Positions 29,725 to 41,665 of a stretch of DNA of 64,000 nucleotides are shown in pieces; position 1 is the stretch's first letter; each line of letters opens with the position of its first letter. The position numbers and the translations under genes are program-made. Origin of the DNA: Onchocerca volvulus (taxonomy: Eukaryota > Nematoda > Chromadorea > Rhabditida > Onchocercidae); NCBI GenBank assembly GCA_000499405.2, contig HG738140.1, positions 14,723,967 through 14,787,966 on the forward strand, in the 5' to 3' direction. The notes beneath the pieces are model-generated. The model saw nothing but the letters and a program-made list of their open reading frames with translations. It had not been told where the DNA came from and did no database searches.

Positions 29725-32700
29725 AAAAAAGCCTTATTTCAGCAATAAAATCCAGGAAATGAACGCGGCGCAACTAATCAACAATCGAAAATTGGCAACA
29801 CTCGACATTTCTCACAATAATTTTAAAGAACTTGATCCGGAGATGTTTGCCGAACTTGTTGAATTAAAACATTTAAACATTAGCGGAAATCCAGTTATCA
29901 AAGTGACGGATGGACATCTTCGAAGTCTATATAATGTATGTATTTTTAAAACTATTTCTTAGAAAACTGAAGAGAAAGTTTTCTTTGTCTTCCATCACGC
30001 TCAAGGACAAATGAACGGTTCATCTTAATTTTTCAGCTTGAAACGCTCAGATTATGCGATATGGAAAAATTACTTCGCCTACCAGAACCACATTCGTTTC
30101 GATATTTACGTCATCTACGCAATCTCTATGTAATTATCTTACCATATCCATATTAATTCATGCACATACTGCACTTCTCTGTATGATCTATATTTTATCT
30201 CTATAAATAATAATCTTTTTTCACTAAGAATTTGAAAGTTATCATAATTTTCAGATTTACAACTTTCCTCACGTACAGATTTACAACATATCAGATATTC
30301 TCAAACATCTACCTCCATTACGCATTCTCGCTGTAGAAATCAGGGAAGCACGCTTAACAACGCAGATGTACAGTGCTGATCTTAGATTATTGCGAAAGAT
30401 TGTAATCACCGGGAAACGGCTACTTAAAGTATGTCATCGAAAATTTTGCAAGCATTTTCATCGGTTTAATCTGAAAATTCGTGTACGATGTGAACATAGC
30501 AGTGTTCCACAACCCTTGGGATTTATTGGTATCGAAATTGGAAAAGGGAAAATCCCTAGTTTCTTCAAATGGCAAATGCTTCATGCAACTTCCTTGCTTA
30601 ATGTAAATATTCATCAGAATAAATGATTTTAAGTTCGGCTAACATTTTTTAAATCAAAATTTGAAACTATAATTGAACAAATATTCTTCAGATCGATACG
30701 GGTGCATTTGCGCAACTACGTGGTTATAAGTTAGATTTAACAATACGTGATACTGGAATCAAAGTATTTCCATCATCGATATTCAATACTTTAACTGCTA
30801 TTAGTTTCCTGTCACTTTCGCTAAAAAATAACTACTTGCAAACTTTCGAACCATTTCCACATACCAAACCACCAGTACTCAATCAACATGGCACTATATT
30901 ATATGATCTACAACTAACGGTAGGCATTCAAGAAATTATTATTGTATATCATTTTCTATATTGACCATTAAAGGAGTCAAATAAATATGACGAGATATGA
31001 TATAGTAGCTAAGGCTCATTTTAATCGCAATTAGCTTTGAGATGTGAAATAAGCTTAAAAGGAGAACAATATGTGATTTGACGGAAAACGGAGAAAGGGA
31101 TTCAATAAAAGGAAACAGTACTAACAATTCGTGAGAAGTAGAACAGTCTTCTGGTCCACAAAGTTATTTTCGAACAAAACTATTATTAGCGATAAAAAAG
31201 GCTATGGGATGCGAGACAATTGACAAAAAAAGAATGCCCTATTATCCTAATAAGTTTGTTAAATAAAAGTCTTCAAATCTTTTTAAAAGTAAAACGAAAT
31301 ACACTGTAATTACTTTCAGAATAATCCAATCACATGCGATTGTAGACTAAACTGGACTGGTGAATGGATTGAATATTACCAAAGCTTTAATGCAGCCTAT
31401 GAACAACCTCTCAATGATATTCGTTGTACTGATCAGGCTGGTGGTGGTTCAACACTTTACAATGCTTATACTTCAACAAATCATATAGTATGTACAGCGG
31501 ACAATGTTACTGGAAGTTGTAATTCAATTCGTTTTCTCTCTCATCTTTTATTTTCACTTTTATTGAATATTTTGAATTATTTATATTATATATAGAAAAT
31601 TTTAACAATAAAATTTATTTCAAAATGCAAAGCTAAGTTACTTCTGCTTTTTAAAAAGAGAAGTAATTACTCATTTCTTCATGAATTACCAAATAGATGC
31701 ACTGATTGCTTCGAATGTATAAAGCGCATGTTATCTTGGTACATTCTTTATAATTCATGCATTAAAATTTATGAAAGGAAAGCAAACCCTTTGATAATTT
31801 GTAATGGAACCATTGAAGAAGCATCAAAAGTTGAAATTGTTCGCTTGCAAAATATTTCCAGCGATTGCTCCTCTTCACCTGCAAGTTCAAAATTGATGTC
31901 GTCTGCCAAATGGGATAACTCCAATAATTTTTCATGTAATATAATCACTAACCAATAACTTTCAATAAAGGTGCAAAGAGTAGCTTCAAAAAGAAATCCA
32001 ATTCATTTGATGTGCTCCCAGTAAGAAACCGAAATATCGCTGTATGTCGTTCCGTCATATCTTTCTTGCAGTGTATATTGCATTTCCCATATAGTAGCCT
32101 AGAAGAGCGAAATTCGAAACAAATTGATTTTAGAGTTTTAGCTTCTATGGTAATTCAAAACTATAAATGGAAAAAAATGAGACATTTGAACCACTAAAAC
32201 TGGATGAAAAATACAAAATACTGACCTCAGCACGATCGGCATAAGATTAGCACGATGATTGCTTTCAACTACAGAATTATGATCATCAATAGAAAATTTC
32301 ATCAAACTATTGATTAAAGTTCGTTCTTGCACCAAACTTTCTAGATATTCTCTGTAATAATAACCTTTTTTCAAAGCAACACAATGTAAAAATTGTTCGT
32401 CTAAAATCTTCAAAATTATCTAAATGAAACCGATCTTTAATTCATTCATTCCAATTTTGAACTAATTCAATGAGTGTAAAGTTAAGCTTGGAAACACGGA
32501 ATCAGAAAAGTTTGAGAAGAAACCTGTAAGGCGTAAGATATTTGTAATTATAGGTAAATATGCATTTCAATGCCCGCTCTTGCATTCCTTCATCACCAAC
32601 CATCAAAAGCTAAACAAATTACAGTTAATATAAAAAAAATGTAGAAGATGCGTTTGATTTCAATTACAGGAAACATTCTCTTTATGAATGAATTCTATTC

Positions 32701-35700
32701 AATATAGTTAAAAACGAAACAGTTAGTTGAACGTCAATAACATTATAAAATAGAAAATAAATATATAAGATAAACGAATCGCTGCTTACCTCGTCGTATA
32801 AGTCTCGAATTTCATTGGCCATATAAATAGTTTTGGGTGAAGTAAAGTTCATGAATAGTTCCAGAAGAGCAATCAGACTATTTCTAATTATTTTTCGTTC
32901 AATACATTTGTCTTCTGCTATCTCTTTGCCATCATCTTCTGATTTTTCAGTGCCAAATCTGTGAGGATATTAACTATTCACGTTGCATCAACACAAAGCA
33001 TGAAAAACAAAAGAAATAACCTGTGTCTTTTTTGCTCTATTTATTTAATCAACTAACATTTTTGGATCGTCGTTAGCATCATTCTTCTCTTCATCTTCAT
33101 CTATAGAACAAGGAAGACTAGATGAAGCCATTGATAAAATATTTTGTCGTCTCTCTAACAGATTTCCCTGCTGATATTCATTTCTGCAATCGAAAGAACT
33201 TAGCAAACGAATGTGCTAGAATTACACATTACAATTCATATCACAAGATCATATATAAGTAACGAACATATTATCTAATCTCCAAATTAGTATCCATTGA
33301 CAGCCTAGCAATGCTTTTAGTAATTCTAACAGTGTTCAGGATTTTCAAAGAGTTTTACGAAATTCGGTGGGCATCAATCAACATTATTATATTTTATCTG
33401 TTAAAATAATTCGTTGACACTTGCATTATCTATTAGTCAAAATATGTTGAAGCTATGCATCCTGCAATGAATATAGAAAAAAATTTTAATGCTCAAAATC
33501 AATAAAATTAGAATAAGCTGGTAAAATTTTTTATTAAATTTGCTTTTTCTTTCTTTTTTTACTTTGTATGATTCTGAAAAATTATTTTCTCACCTGTAAA
33601 AAAGCATGAAAAGAGGACTTAGAAGTTTAGTTCGGCGCTCACATAGATCACTTATGCGACTAAGAAACCTGAACATCTCCAGTCGAAAGACACCATAATT
33701 CTGCGGATTTTTATCAGCGATAATTGTCATTTTGTCAAGCACATCACAGTCATTTAAATTGCCATTGTTTTCACATATAACTGCAGTAAGGAACATAATA
33801 TATTTAAGCTCATTCCCAATTATTGGGAAAACTCAGAATAAGATCTAAGGTAATCAGACCATAAGGATGTCGTCAGAACAAAAATACAACTGAAGCATCA
33901 TTTGATCATGCACATTAGTCAAAATCTAAATATAAAGATATCAAGATGATCGTTAATATTCCAAAACACAAACCATGCTGATTTTTTAACCCCATTTTGT
34001 CGATAAAAGGTAAGAACAGTGAAAAGAATGTATCAATACTTAATCCATAAGCATAATCTTGAATAATATTTTTCAGCTCGTTCCATGCTATCGTAAACGG
34101 TTCATAGAGATTCCCAATAATAACACGTAAAGGAATCTAAATATATATCTTTCTACGAAATACATCCTTTGATAATAAAAGATCTATAGTTCTAGTTTCA
34201 TATTTTACTCATCTTAACGACGATTTATATTGCCATTGCGGATTTAAAAAAAAAAAATACGTATTTTGCGCCCACAATTAAATGAAAATAAATTACCGTC
34301 TCAATTACTGTATCGAAACCCTGTGGCATATGTTTTGTATGAGCGCCGTAAGTCAGCTGGCGTAAAATCATCAAACGCGTCCTGTATTCTTCCAAAGTCC
34401 ATGGTGTTCTTTCAGATCGCAAGAGAAGATCGAAAACACTTTCTACTTCAACCTAAAAAATTTCTTTCCAAATCGAAAGTACACAGATTTCCTAAATTAA
34501 AATCTAGAGGAAAAAAAAGAAAATTCTATAAGATAAACCAATCGCTAAATTTTAAAATCGAATTGAAATTTCAGACTGACTATAACTAATGTTCCACTGA
34601 AGAAGATTAAAAAATGGATTTACAACTGTTCCATCGTCGTTTTTTTTATTATTCATTGGAATATTAAAATGAGTCAAAATTTCCAGGGCAACTTGTCGTA
34701 CGTAACTGTTCCAATGGCCAAACATTGGCAAAATTTCATTAGCAACCTGAAGTATTTAATGTAAATTCTAGAAAAGAATATGTTTTAATAATGTGAAGAC
34801 CTAAAAAATAATCAACAGAACCAAAATCTATAAGGTTCAAAAAGACAAAATAAATAACTGCTTCGGTGTCCAAACATTACAATGCTTGCAAACATCACTA
34901 AAGATATGCGTAGTATAAGTGATATATTTTCTCAAAAAAAAAGTCGAGCTTATATTTAGTAACGATAGCGTACACTTTCCAATGTGTATATGAATTTAGC
35001 TTTCTTAATTCGATATAGTATTTCTCTTTATAAAGTATTCAAAAAAGTTTAATCTCAAATACTACACAAACAAGCACTTGAATTGTCATCTCTAGATCTA
35101 TCCTTCTAGAATTTACATTATCATACTAAAAAAATCATTACAATAACAAGGAATATAAAATTTCCTTCAATTCAATAAAAATTTTTTTTCTAAAAACCGG
35201 AGAATGAAGAAAGATTCTTTCATAAATTATTGAGAATACTAAAGCCATCATTTCTATATGCTGTGTAATTTATCAATACTTTGTAAATAAAATTGTTGTA
35301 ATCCCTTCCACAACTGCTTAAATAAATTAATTAATATATCACTAATTTTTGTAATTATTGTCATCTATTCTCTTTTTACGAAGTCAAAGAAAAAATTCTT
35401 GACCTTGCTCATAATAGAAATATCTTCCAGTTTTTCGGAATCTTTAACAAACGGCAACATCAAAGCCAAAGTACGGAGAGCTGCTTCATTATTTCCCATA
35501 TTTTTGTAATACTTCAGCAGGGTATCAACAGTAAATTGGCTGAATAAACTGGGATCAAACAAAAAACAAGCATTTGCAGCAAGAAGTGATAAACGAGCAT
35601 CAGTGTTATCTAAGCTGCTCATTGAAGTTACGAGAATCTTGAATACAGTAGCAATTTCTGAAACAAAACATACATTCGAGTTATTAATTGACAATAAATC

Positions 35701-38700
35701 TCTTCTCTTAATATAAGAAATTTAAAATTTGTGAAAGAATAAGACGTGCAAAGATGATTTGATTATATAAAATTACATCATATTAACATCTACCCCATGA
35801 TGAATTTTTCAATCATACCTTTTGGATTTTCGGATTTATTCCACAGCCAAGGATATGTCATTAGACAGCAACCCAGGATTTCTGTATCAAATCTATCTAC
35901 CGAATTCAGGATATAAATAAGTCGATTGCGTACTTCCAAATGATAGGATATATCGAAGAAACAATTTCGCTCCTCTGAAAAATAACATAATATAATACAT
36001 ACTAATAGTTGCATTCTAGTCGACTCTTCAATTTTTTAGATTCTTTGTTACCTTTAAGTCTCCAAATTGGTCTTCGTTTATTGCATATATCTGCATAAAA
36101 TCTAAAAATTCTTCTAATGATCTGAACATCTTCCTGTACTACCAGCCGTGACATAAATGTACCAACAATCGGCATTATCCAAATATCAAACAAAGGGATA
36201 TCAGAAATCTGGCAAAAAAAATCCAATACCACATCAAAACCACATCTGGAAATATTATTTGAAATTCGAAAGTATCTCAGAAGCAGGAATGACGATGGCA
36301 AAAAATTCCAGATAAAATAGCAGAAATCAACTTAAAGTTGAAGAAAAAAAAAAAAAAAAAAAAGAAAAAAAAACATCAAAACGAACCTCTGGTCGTCATT
36401 CATAAGCGTACGTACTGCTGTAGTAATCAACATATGTAATTCACTATCGCCATGATATCTGGAAATACTCAAATGTCCCCTATAAAATCTAACTTTTTGC
36501 AAAATAATTTTGAGAGATAATTTTGAGCATTTCAATTTAATACATAGCACGGTGTTATATACCATCATAAACAGTTTTTTGATAATACTGTAGATGTTTT
36601 TGAAAGGATAATTCAGTAAAAGAATTAGGATTGGTTTTAAAAATAATTTATGAAAGGCTAAAATAGGATTATGCAATGAAGTTGCAGAAATGCCAATTAG
36701 ATAATATCAAACTTAAAAATCATGCCTTAGCCTTTTCATGATCTACAAATTAATTCCTTCAAAATGAAAACGATTGAGAATCCGGAAAAATTAAAAGATA
36801 CGCCATCAAATTAACCTTTTAATTGCAGTACTCAGTAATCCAACAGTCTCTATGTCGACTTTTCCAGTCCCACTTTTCACGCCATCTATTATAACTTGAA
36901 ATACAGATGCTGGCTTATGTAGCGATCTACCCATCTTTTGGCTTATCCAGGCATTTAAAAGTTTTGCTAATGATGAACTTTTCACTTTATTGAATGATAT
37001 TATAGCTGACTTGTACTCCTCCTAAAAAGATTTTTTTTTTTCAAATTTAGAATCTTCAAATTTTGTGAAAAAAAAAAAAAAAAGAAAAGAAAAACAGCGA
37101 AATTCGTTCTTTTTAATCTCAGTTTTGTGATACAAAACCTTAATAAATTTCACCATTTTTATTAATATTCTTATCTTCATCAAAAAAAAAAAAAAATTTC
37201 CTGGTTTCCTCTTTTGTGAGATTATATAATAAAAGTTATAGGGAATTTTAGTAAATCACAAATCTGATGATATCTTAAAAATTTAAAGAGTTCGCTCTAA
37301 GATAGCGATAAGTTACCAAAATAACATCCACAAGCACTGCACTATATTCCTTCGATGTATAAATGCTACACTGACACATTGTGCCTACCAAAATCTGGAT
37401 CGCAACATTGCGGACATCATTTTCTTCAATTTCGAATGATGCGTGCAAAATTTCCAATAGCAGCTATAATTCAGGATCAACATACAGTATAAATTATGAT
37501 GACGATTCTGTTATTATAAAATAATTTAATCAAAATTATTGCATTTAATGCATATTTGCGCACCAAAAAAAAAAAAAGAAAAACAAGTCAGGCCAATATA
37601 AAGAACTTACTTGTGGAGCCGTACTGTGGAACTGTCCTCTGGTAATCTTTAGGGCATTGAAATATAGTCGAGATACGCCGTCAATAAGTAATGGATTATC
37701 AATCTCCTGTAATTGGGTAATATTTTAGTTCTAATTATTAGAACTTTAGGTGTTTCATAAGCATAAACCAAACGATCTGCTACCTAACAAAAGACAAAAA
37801 ATTTTACATTGTGTGCTGTTTCTGCCAAAAATACAGTAAGCTTTCCGACTGCACTCGACTTCCGCAACAAAAATGCAAGAGCTTCGGCAGTGAATCGGCG
37901 CAAATAGGGTCGTTTACAACAGAAAATTCGTTTAAAGCGCCTAAAAATGGAGATATAAAGTTCAAATGTAAATAAGACACTATATGTGGAACAACCAGAT
38001 CTCAACAAAAAATACTTAACCTGAAAACTTCACGTAATTCATAGACAAGATGCCGCCTCTGCAACCAAAAAATCTTGGCTAATGTGAAAAAGACAGTCTG
38101 GAGAGTTTCTTTATCTTCGTGTGATCTTTCCAATATATCTATTATAGCTTCTATAAATTCCCAAATATAACTTCGAAAGTCTTCCCTTATATCTTGTACG
38201 AATGCGGTCGTCAATCTGAAATAGCTTTCTAATGCTAATTCTAATAAAAAAGAAGTAAAATAGGACAATATATATGACCATATTTATTGTCCACATATTT
38301 ATTGTTCATATTTTCTTACAAGAACATGAAAAAGTTAACTTTAAATTAATCTAATAGTCATCATGAAATTTTACTAGCAGGTCCGCTTAAAGCTTCATAA
38401 TACATAGAAGTATCAGCGAATGTCTTGCCCAAGGACGATAATTTAATGAATCAAATAGATAACCTACTCCAACAATGTTCCCAATGAGGTACTCTCCGGA
38501 ATATTCAAATGCTTGATTAAAGCATTTGCTATAATATCTTTCTGATGAAGAAGCTGTGCATATGTTCGTAATTCACCGTTGAAATAGGGAATATCATTCA
38601 AAAAGCTTTCTGAAAATAAGATTTGGAAACGATCGAATCGATATCACATTACAGATTACATTCTACCCTTCAAAGAACATATGTTAGTCAATAAAAATAA

Positions 38701-39520
38701 TTTGAATTTTTTCATTTTTTATTATTACAGAATATGTGTAAAATTATTAAGTAATCTGCACTTTTCTATTTGTGTTTTGTGTTTTTATAGAGCTAATAGC
38801 AACGTTAAAAATTATCTTATTCAAAACATATCCTCAAAAATTTATAAATAAACCTTACCAAAATATGAGCCGTAATCTAAATCTCGGTATTTGATAATTG
38901 CATCATTAAAATGCGTTTCATTTTCCACCGAAGTAGCAGCTACTATTGAAGGATGCCACTGAGCAATATCTACACTCACTTTGGAGATTTGATCCGTGAA
39001 CGATACATACTGAAAGTCGTACTTTATTGATACAAAGTTCTGTTATGTTTCTTCTTTTTTTACAAAAGTAATCGTAAAAATAGATTTTATAATAAAATCT
39101 AAATCAACATAATCACAATGAACTGGCTTTTTACTAGTAAATATTTGTTAATATATGGTATCACTATTATAAAAGAACAGTGGAAGAGTTTTTATGGCGA
39201 TAAAAACTCATATTGTCCCTTATAATAGTAACACTACGTGCTAATATATAAGCAGGAGAGCCAAATACATAAATGATGAGTTTATTTGATACATCTACAT
39301 TGTGTTTCTACTTAGGACAAAACTAGGGCTTAGAAGAAAGGCGCATTACTGAATTGCAGCATTGGAATTAAGACAGTAATAAATTTTCAAGTGAAAAATA
39401 TTCTATGATGAGAGATAATAACAGTGGTAAACAAATGATGATAGCATTGAATATATTCAAAAAGAAGAGCAAAAATAAACAAACCTTCAACCGATCACTC
39501 GAATTCGACTTTATTTTCAT
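5251..39520 (-). CDS. utp20: UTP20, U3 snoRNA-associated HEAT-repeat protein of the SSU processome
   Basis: UTP20 is the giant nucleolar HEAT-repeat scaffold of the 90S pre-ribosome, needed for 18S rRNA processing. The whole gene is here. ATG 39518-39520 opens MKIKSNSSDRLK (exon 39485-39520), followed by the conserved N-terminal block KYVSFTDQ (39009-38859). Signature segments follow in family order: the segment near 38.2-38.0 kb with FTLAKIFWLQRRHLVYELRE, VVESNHRANLMPIVLR (to 32226), AIFRFLTGS (32098-31953), VKRLKELRRLACNAF (19037-18839), MHIFVEFGLSELYL near 9.9 kb, and a basic tail ending KLKRRIKKR at TGA 5251-5253, as in other UTP20 proteins. The exon set is only partly resolved, with short exons and mostly short introns. 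The exception is a 12,750-bp intron (19038-31787) housing another gene on the opposite strand. Exon phases match across it (GG|A). Identity is firm from family knowledge; exact intermediate exon ends are not. Confidence 0.9.
6581..6682. repeat. three-copy tandem repeat in a utp20 intron
   Basis: The unit CTGAATTTGAATTCTGATAA followed by AACAAAG plus a short linker occurs at 6581-6614, 6615-6654 and 6655-6682. The middle copy carries a 6-bp internal duplication (TTTGAA). The array lies in the utp20 intron upstream of the exon that begins near 6556, so it does not affect the protein. Confidence 0.8.
14198..14223. repeat. poly(A) tract in a utp20 intron
   Basis: This is an uninterrupted A run of roughly 25 bases within intronic sequence. 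Comparable long A runs lie at about 18713-18741 and 29694-29722. They are unstable simple sequence and I see no target-site duplication marking a retrotransposed copy. Confidence 0.8.
22781..22879 (+). other. possible signal-peptide exon of the LRR gene
   Basis: ATG 22781 opens a frame reading MIRFATCFLLFVALFSSF followed by LIYRES, a typical secretory leader with one basic residue and a long hydrophobic core. It lies about 600 bases upstream of the LRR N-terminal cap on the same strand, where a leader is expected. I could not find a donor whose phase matches the next exon, so the link is unproven. Confidence 0.3.
23372..31595 (+). CDS. chaoptin-like leucine-rich-repeat cell-surface protein
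   Basis: Eighteen exons read in one continuous frame: 23372-23519, 23606-23758, 23899-24084, 24216-24359, 25335-25541, 25746-25969, 26244-26604, 26749-27072, 27417-27694, 27940-28177, 28451-28621, 28930-29112, 29280-29380, 29743-29935, 30037-30129, 30255-30428, 30692-30919, 31320-31595. They give about 1,226 residues, excluding an unresolved leader exon. Exon 1 holds an LRR N-terminal cap (CSCENLDG...IKCRR). Then come dozens of LRRs of the form LxxLxLxxNxI, for example LRHLDLSKNRIRYV. The last exon has the C-terminal cap NPITCDCRLNW with later cysteines, then a hydrophobic end (FLSHLLFSLLLNIL) typical of a GPI-attachment signal or a short anchor. Length, all-LRR design and tail resemble arthropod chaoptin, a GPI-anchored adhesion protein. 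No Ig, FN3 or TIR domain is present. The gene lies within a utp20 intron on the opposite strand. Confidence 0.85.
31607..31612 (+). terminator. AATAAA polyadenylation signal of the LRR gene
   Basis: AATAAA starts 12 bases after the stop codon at 31593-31595. It would end the LRR transcript before the opposing utp20 exon that begins, on the plus-strand map, at 31788. Confidence 0.6.
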
Positions 39521-41665
39521 TCTTTTCGTTTTTTTACCAGACAAAGAATCCCTGGAAATATTGATTAGGAAAATGCGAACGAAGAAGGAATAACATGCGT
39601 ATAATACATAAACCCTCATTTTAGCAATTACAAAACTGGTAAGATAAACATGGACATCTGAACATTTCTGCTTCCGCAACTTTAGATTCCAATTCGCCGT
39701 GCTGCAGAATACCAGTGGACGAGCCGTAATGTGATAATAACTACTTGTGCGGGAAAATATGAAAATGTTAGTTCCACAGCAAAAAGTTCTTTCATTTTGG
39801 AGAGAGGTGTAGTTGTTGTGATTGTGTTGACAAAGTTCTCTATCCCTTCTTTCGGTACTTCTACCGAGATATTCCAGTGCTCATTTATGTTTTAGTTTAT
39901 GAATATGTCGAAAAATTGAAAGTGAGAAGAACGCCGCTGAGAGTAAAGAACATGAAAACTGTAGTACAGTGATATCACATTATACCTTATCAACCATATT
40001 CTTTATTCGGTGGAGTAAATTCAAACGCTAACAGAATTAGTAAATTTATTTGATCAATTACTGATGTTTCTGTGGAGACTTCCTGAAATTATTTGTGATC
40101 AATTCATGACATTTTCGTTGGTTGATTGTTGATCTTTTCATCATTTCAATTGAACAGCCTCGATGTCATCCGTTGATTTAAGTTCCGTTATTTTAATACA
40201 GGAACTATATAAATTTTGTTAAAAATTCCTACAAACTTATGGTGGTTTCGTTGACGGGAATCATAATTAGTAATTTTTCTGATGACAAGATAGCAGTCAT
40301 GAATCAGATCTCGGATCTCGAACTTTTTTCGACTAAAATTTCATACAGACATTACTTCAACATTCCTTTTAACGTAATTGCTATACTAGGGTACAATTCA
40401 ATATATGACCAAATAATTGATCGATCTATAGATTCCGCAATATTTTGAATAACAGAGTGGTTTTCTTCCTACTTTTAGTGAGAAATTGGTAGTTAGCTAA
40501 GCTTTTGTAGATATCGACAGTAGTAAAATGCTTCTAAATTATGCAAAGATGAAACGCTAAGCACTTTCTGTATGCATTTTCTGATTAATTTTTGATAAGG
40601 AATTTTGCGTTTAACAATTGTATTTTATTGATAATTCTGAACTGAATGACGAATACAAACAACGATAATTCGTATGATTTGCCGAATCGAATCATTGAAA
40701 TGTCGCTGGCTGACGTATATTTTACGTGTATCAGAACATCCTTATAGTTAATAAGATACGTTGGATACTATATGGGAAGGAAGGGATTCATAGATCGAAT
40801 CTACCAGTACATCTCATTTGCTTGGAAAGAACTGAGGCCTGTGCAGATCTTCTGGTTTTCTGTGACTTGGCTGAACTTAATGCATTGTTAAGACTAGAGG
40901 AAATACCAATATTTCTGCAAATCTTAAGCATATGAAGCCAAGATGACGGAGAATTTATCGGTTGTGATTGTTGTAGAGAATTTCTGGCAGTTTTCAGTGA
41001 GCCAACGATATGAATCTATGATGAACGCGTCGTCAGCAGTTTAACATTCCTTTTGTGCTGTAGATTGATCGCAGTTATCCATCTGAAACAGAATATTCAT
41101 CCGTCTTAAATTTGAGAGATTCAGATTGTGAGCAATATTCTGATGACAGACTGCAAAATCTAAGAAGTTCCAAAGTTGTGCCGCAACAGAAAATTGTCAT
41201 CATTCAATGATGCGTTCTAGCACTGAAATCAAAAATAAAACAGTTTGCCCTAAAATAGAGCAGATATGTGCGCAGTAATGATAGATCGCAGCTAACATCA
41301 CTATCGTATTTTTCCATTTGTTTTTCTCTATATCCAATTTCGACGGAAAACTATCATCAGTGAGAAATTGTTTAGAAGTGACAGATGAAGACAATCGTCG
41401 TAAGATGCTACCGAAAAGTTTCGATCTGCTGTATACAAAGTTGGAAAAAAAATTTGGCTTTTTGGGCTATAGGAGCAATCGATAAATTTTTGATATTAAA
41501 TGAAAGTTGAAAAAAATAAAAATGTCAATAAGCAGAAAAGCAAGTCATTCACGAACATGAAAATAAAAAGTATACTTCACTTTATTGACGATTTTGAAAA
41601 ATTAAAGCTAAAATGCAAATCTATATATTGATAGGTTTCAAAATTAAATCCATTTTCAAATAAAT
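39521..41665. other. intergenic region upstream of utp20
   Basis: About 2.1 kb lies between the utp20 start and the 3' end of the minus-strand membrane-protein gene. It should hold the utp20 promoter. I see only short AT-rich open frames, such as those at 40239-40448 and 40726-40935, without splice support or family resemblance. Confidence 0.5.

Larger units (their letters stand above)
19038..31787 (-). other. 12.75-kb utp20 intron hosting a complete antisense gene
   Basis: The donor is GTTTGC after the exon 31902-31788, whose codons end ...ATC AAA GG. The acceptor is GATTTCAG before the exon starting at 19037 (A TCA TTT CGG). Joining them gives GGA and keeps the UTP20 frame: residues before the junction (SSMVPLQIIKG) and after it (SFRSISLIAAILLPVL) are contiguous in the family. 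Every other utp20 intron checked is far shorter. The intron contains the plus-strand LRR gene plus about 4.3 kb on its 5' side (19.04-23.37 kb) where I see no exon on either strand, which is the likely location of the LRR gene promoter and first exon. Confidence 0.85.

Noticed and set aside
30429..30626. Open frame continuing exon 16 of the LRR gene (starting VCHRKFCKHF)
   Set aside because: A GTATGT donor at 30429 joins in frame to the acceptor before 30692 and restores an LRR (GKRLLK|IDTGAFAQL). The extra stretch breaks the repeat pattern, so it is intron.
5251..39520. Two separate HEAT-repeat genes (5-19 kb and 31.8-39.5 kb)
   Set aside because: The N-terminal block ends and the C-terminal block begins at adjacent positions of UTP20, with matching splice phase (GG|A), so one gene with a long intron explains both.
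39368..39679. Upstream extension of utp20 before ATG 39520
   Set aside because: The frame stays open upstream, but the ATG at 39520 gives an N-terminus matching the family in length and sequence. The upstream part is AT-rich and unconserved.
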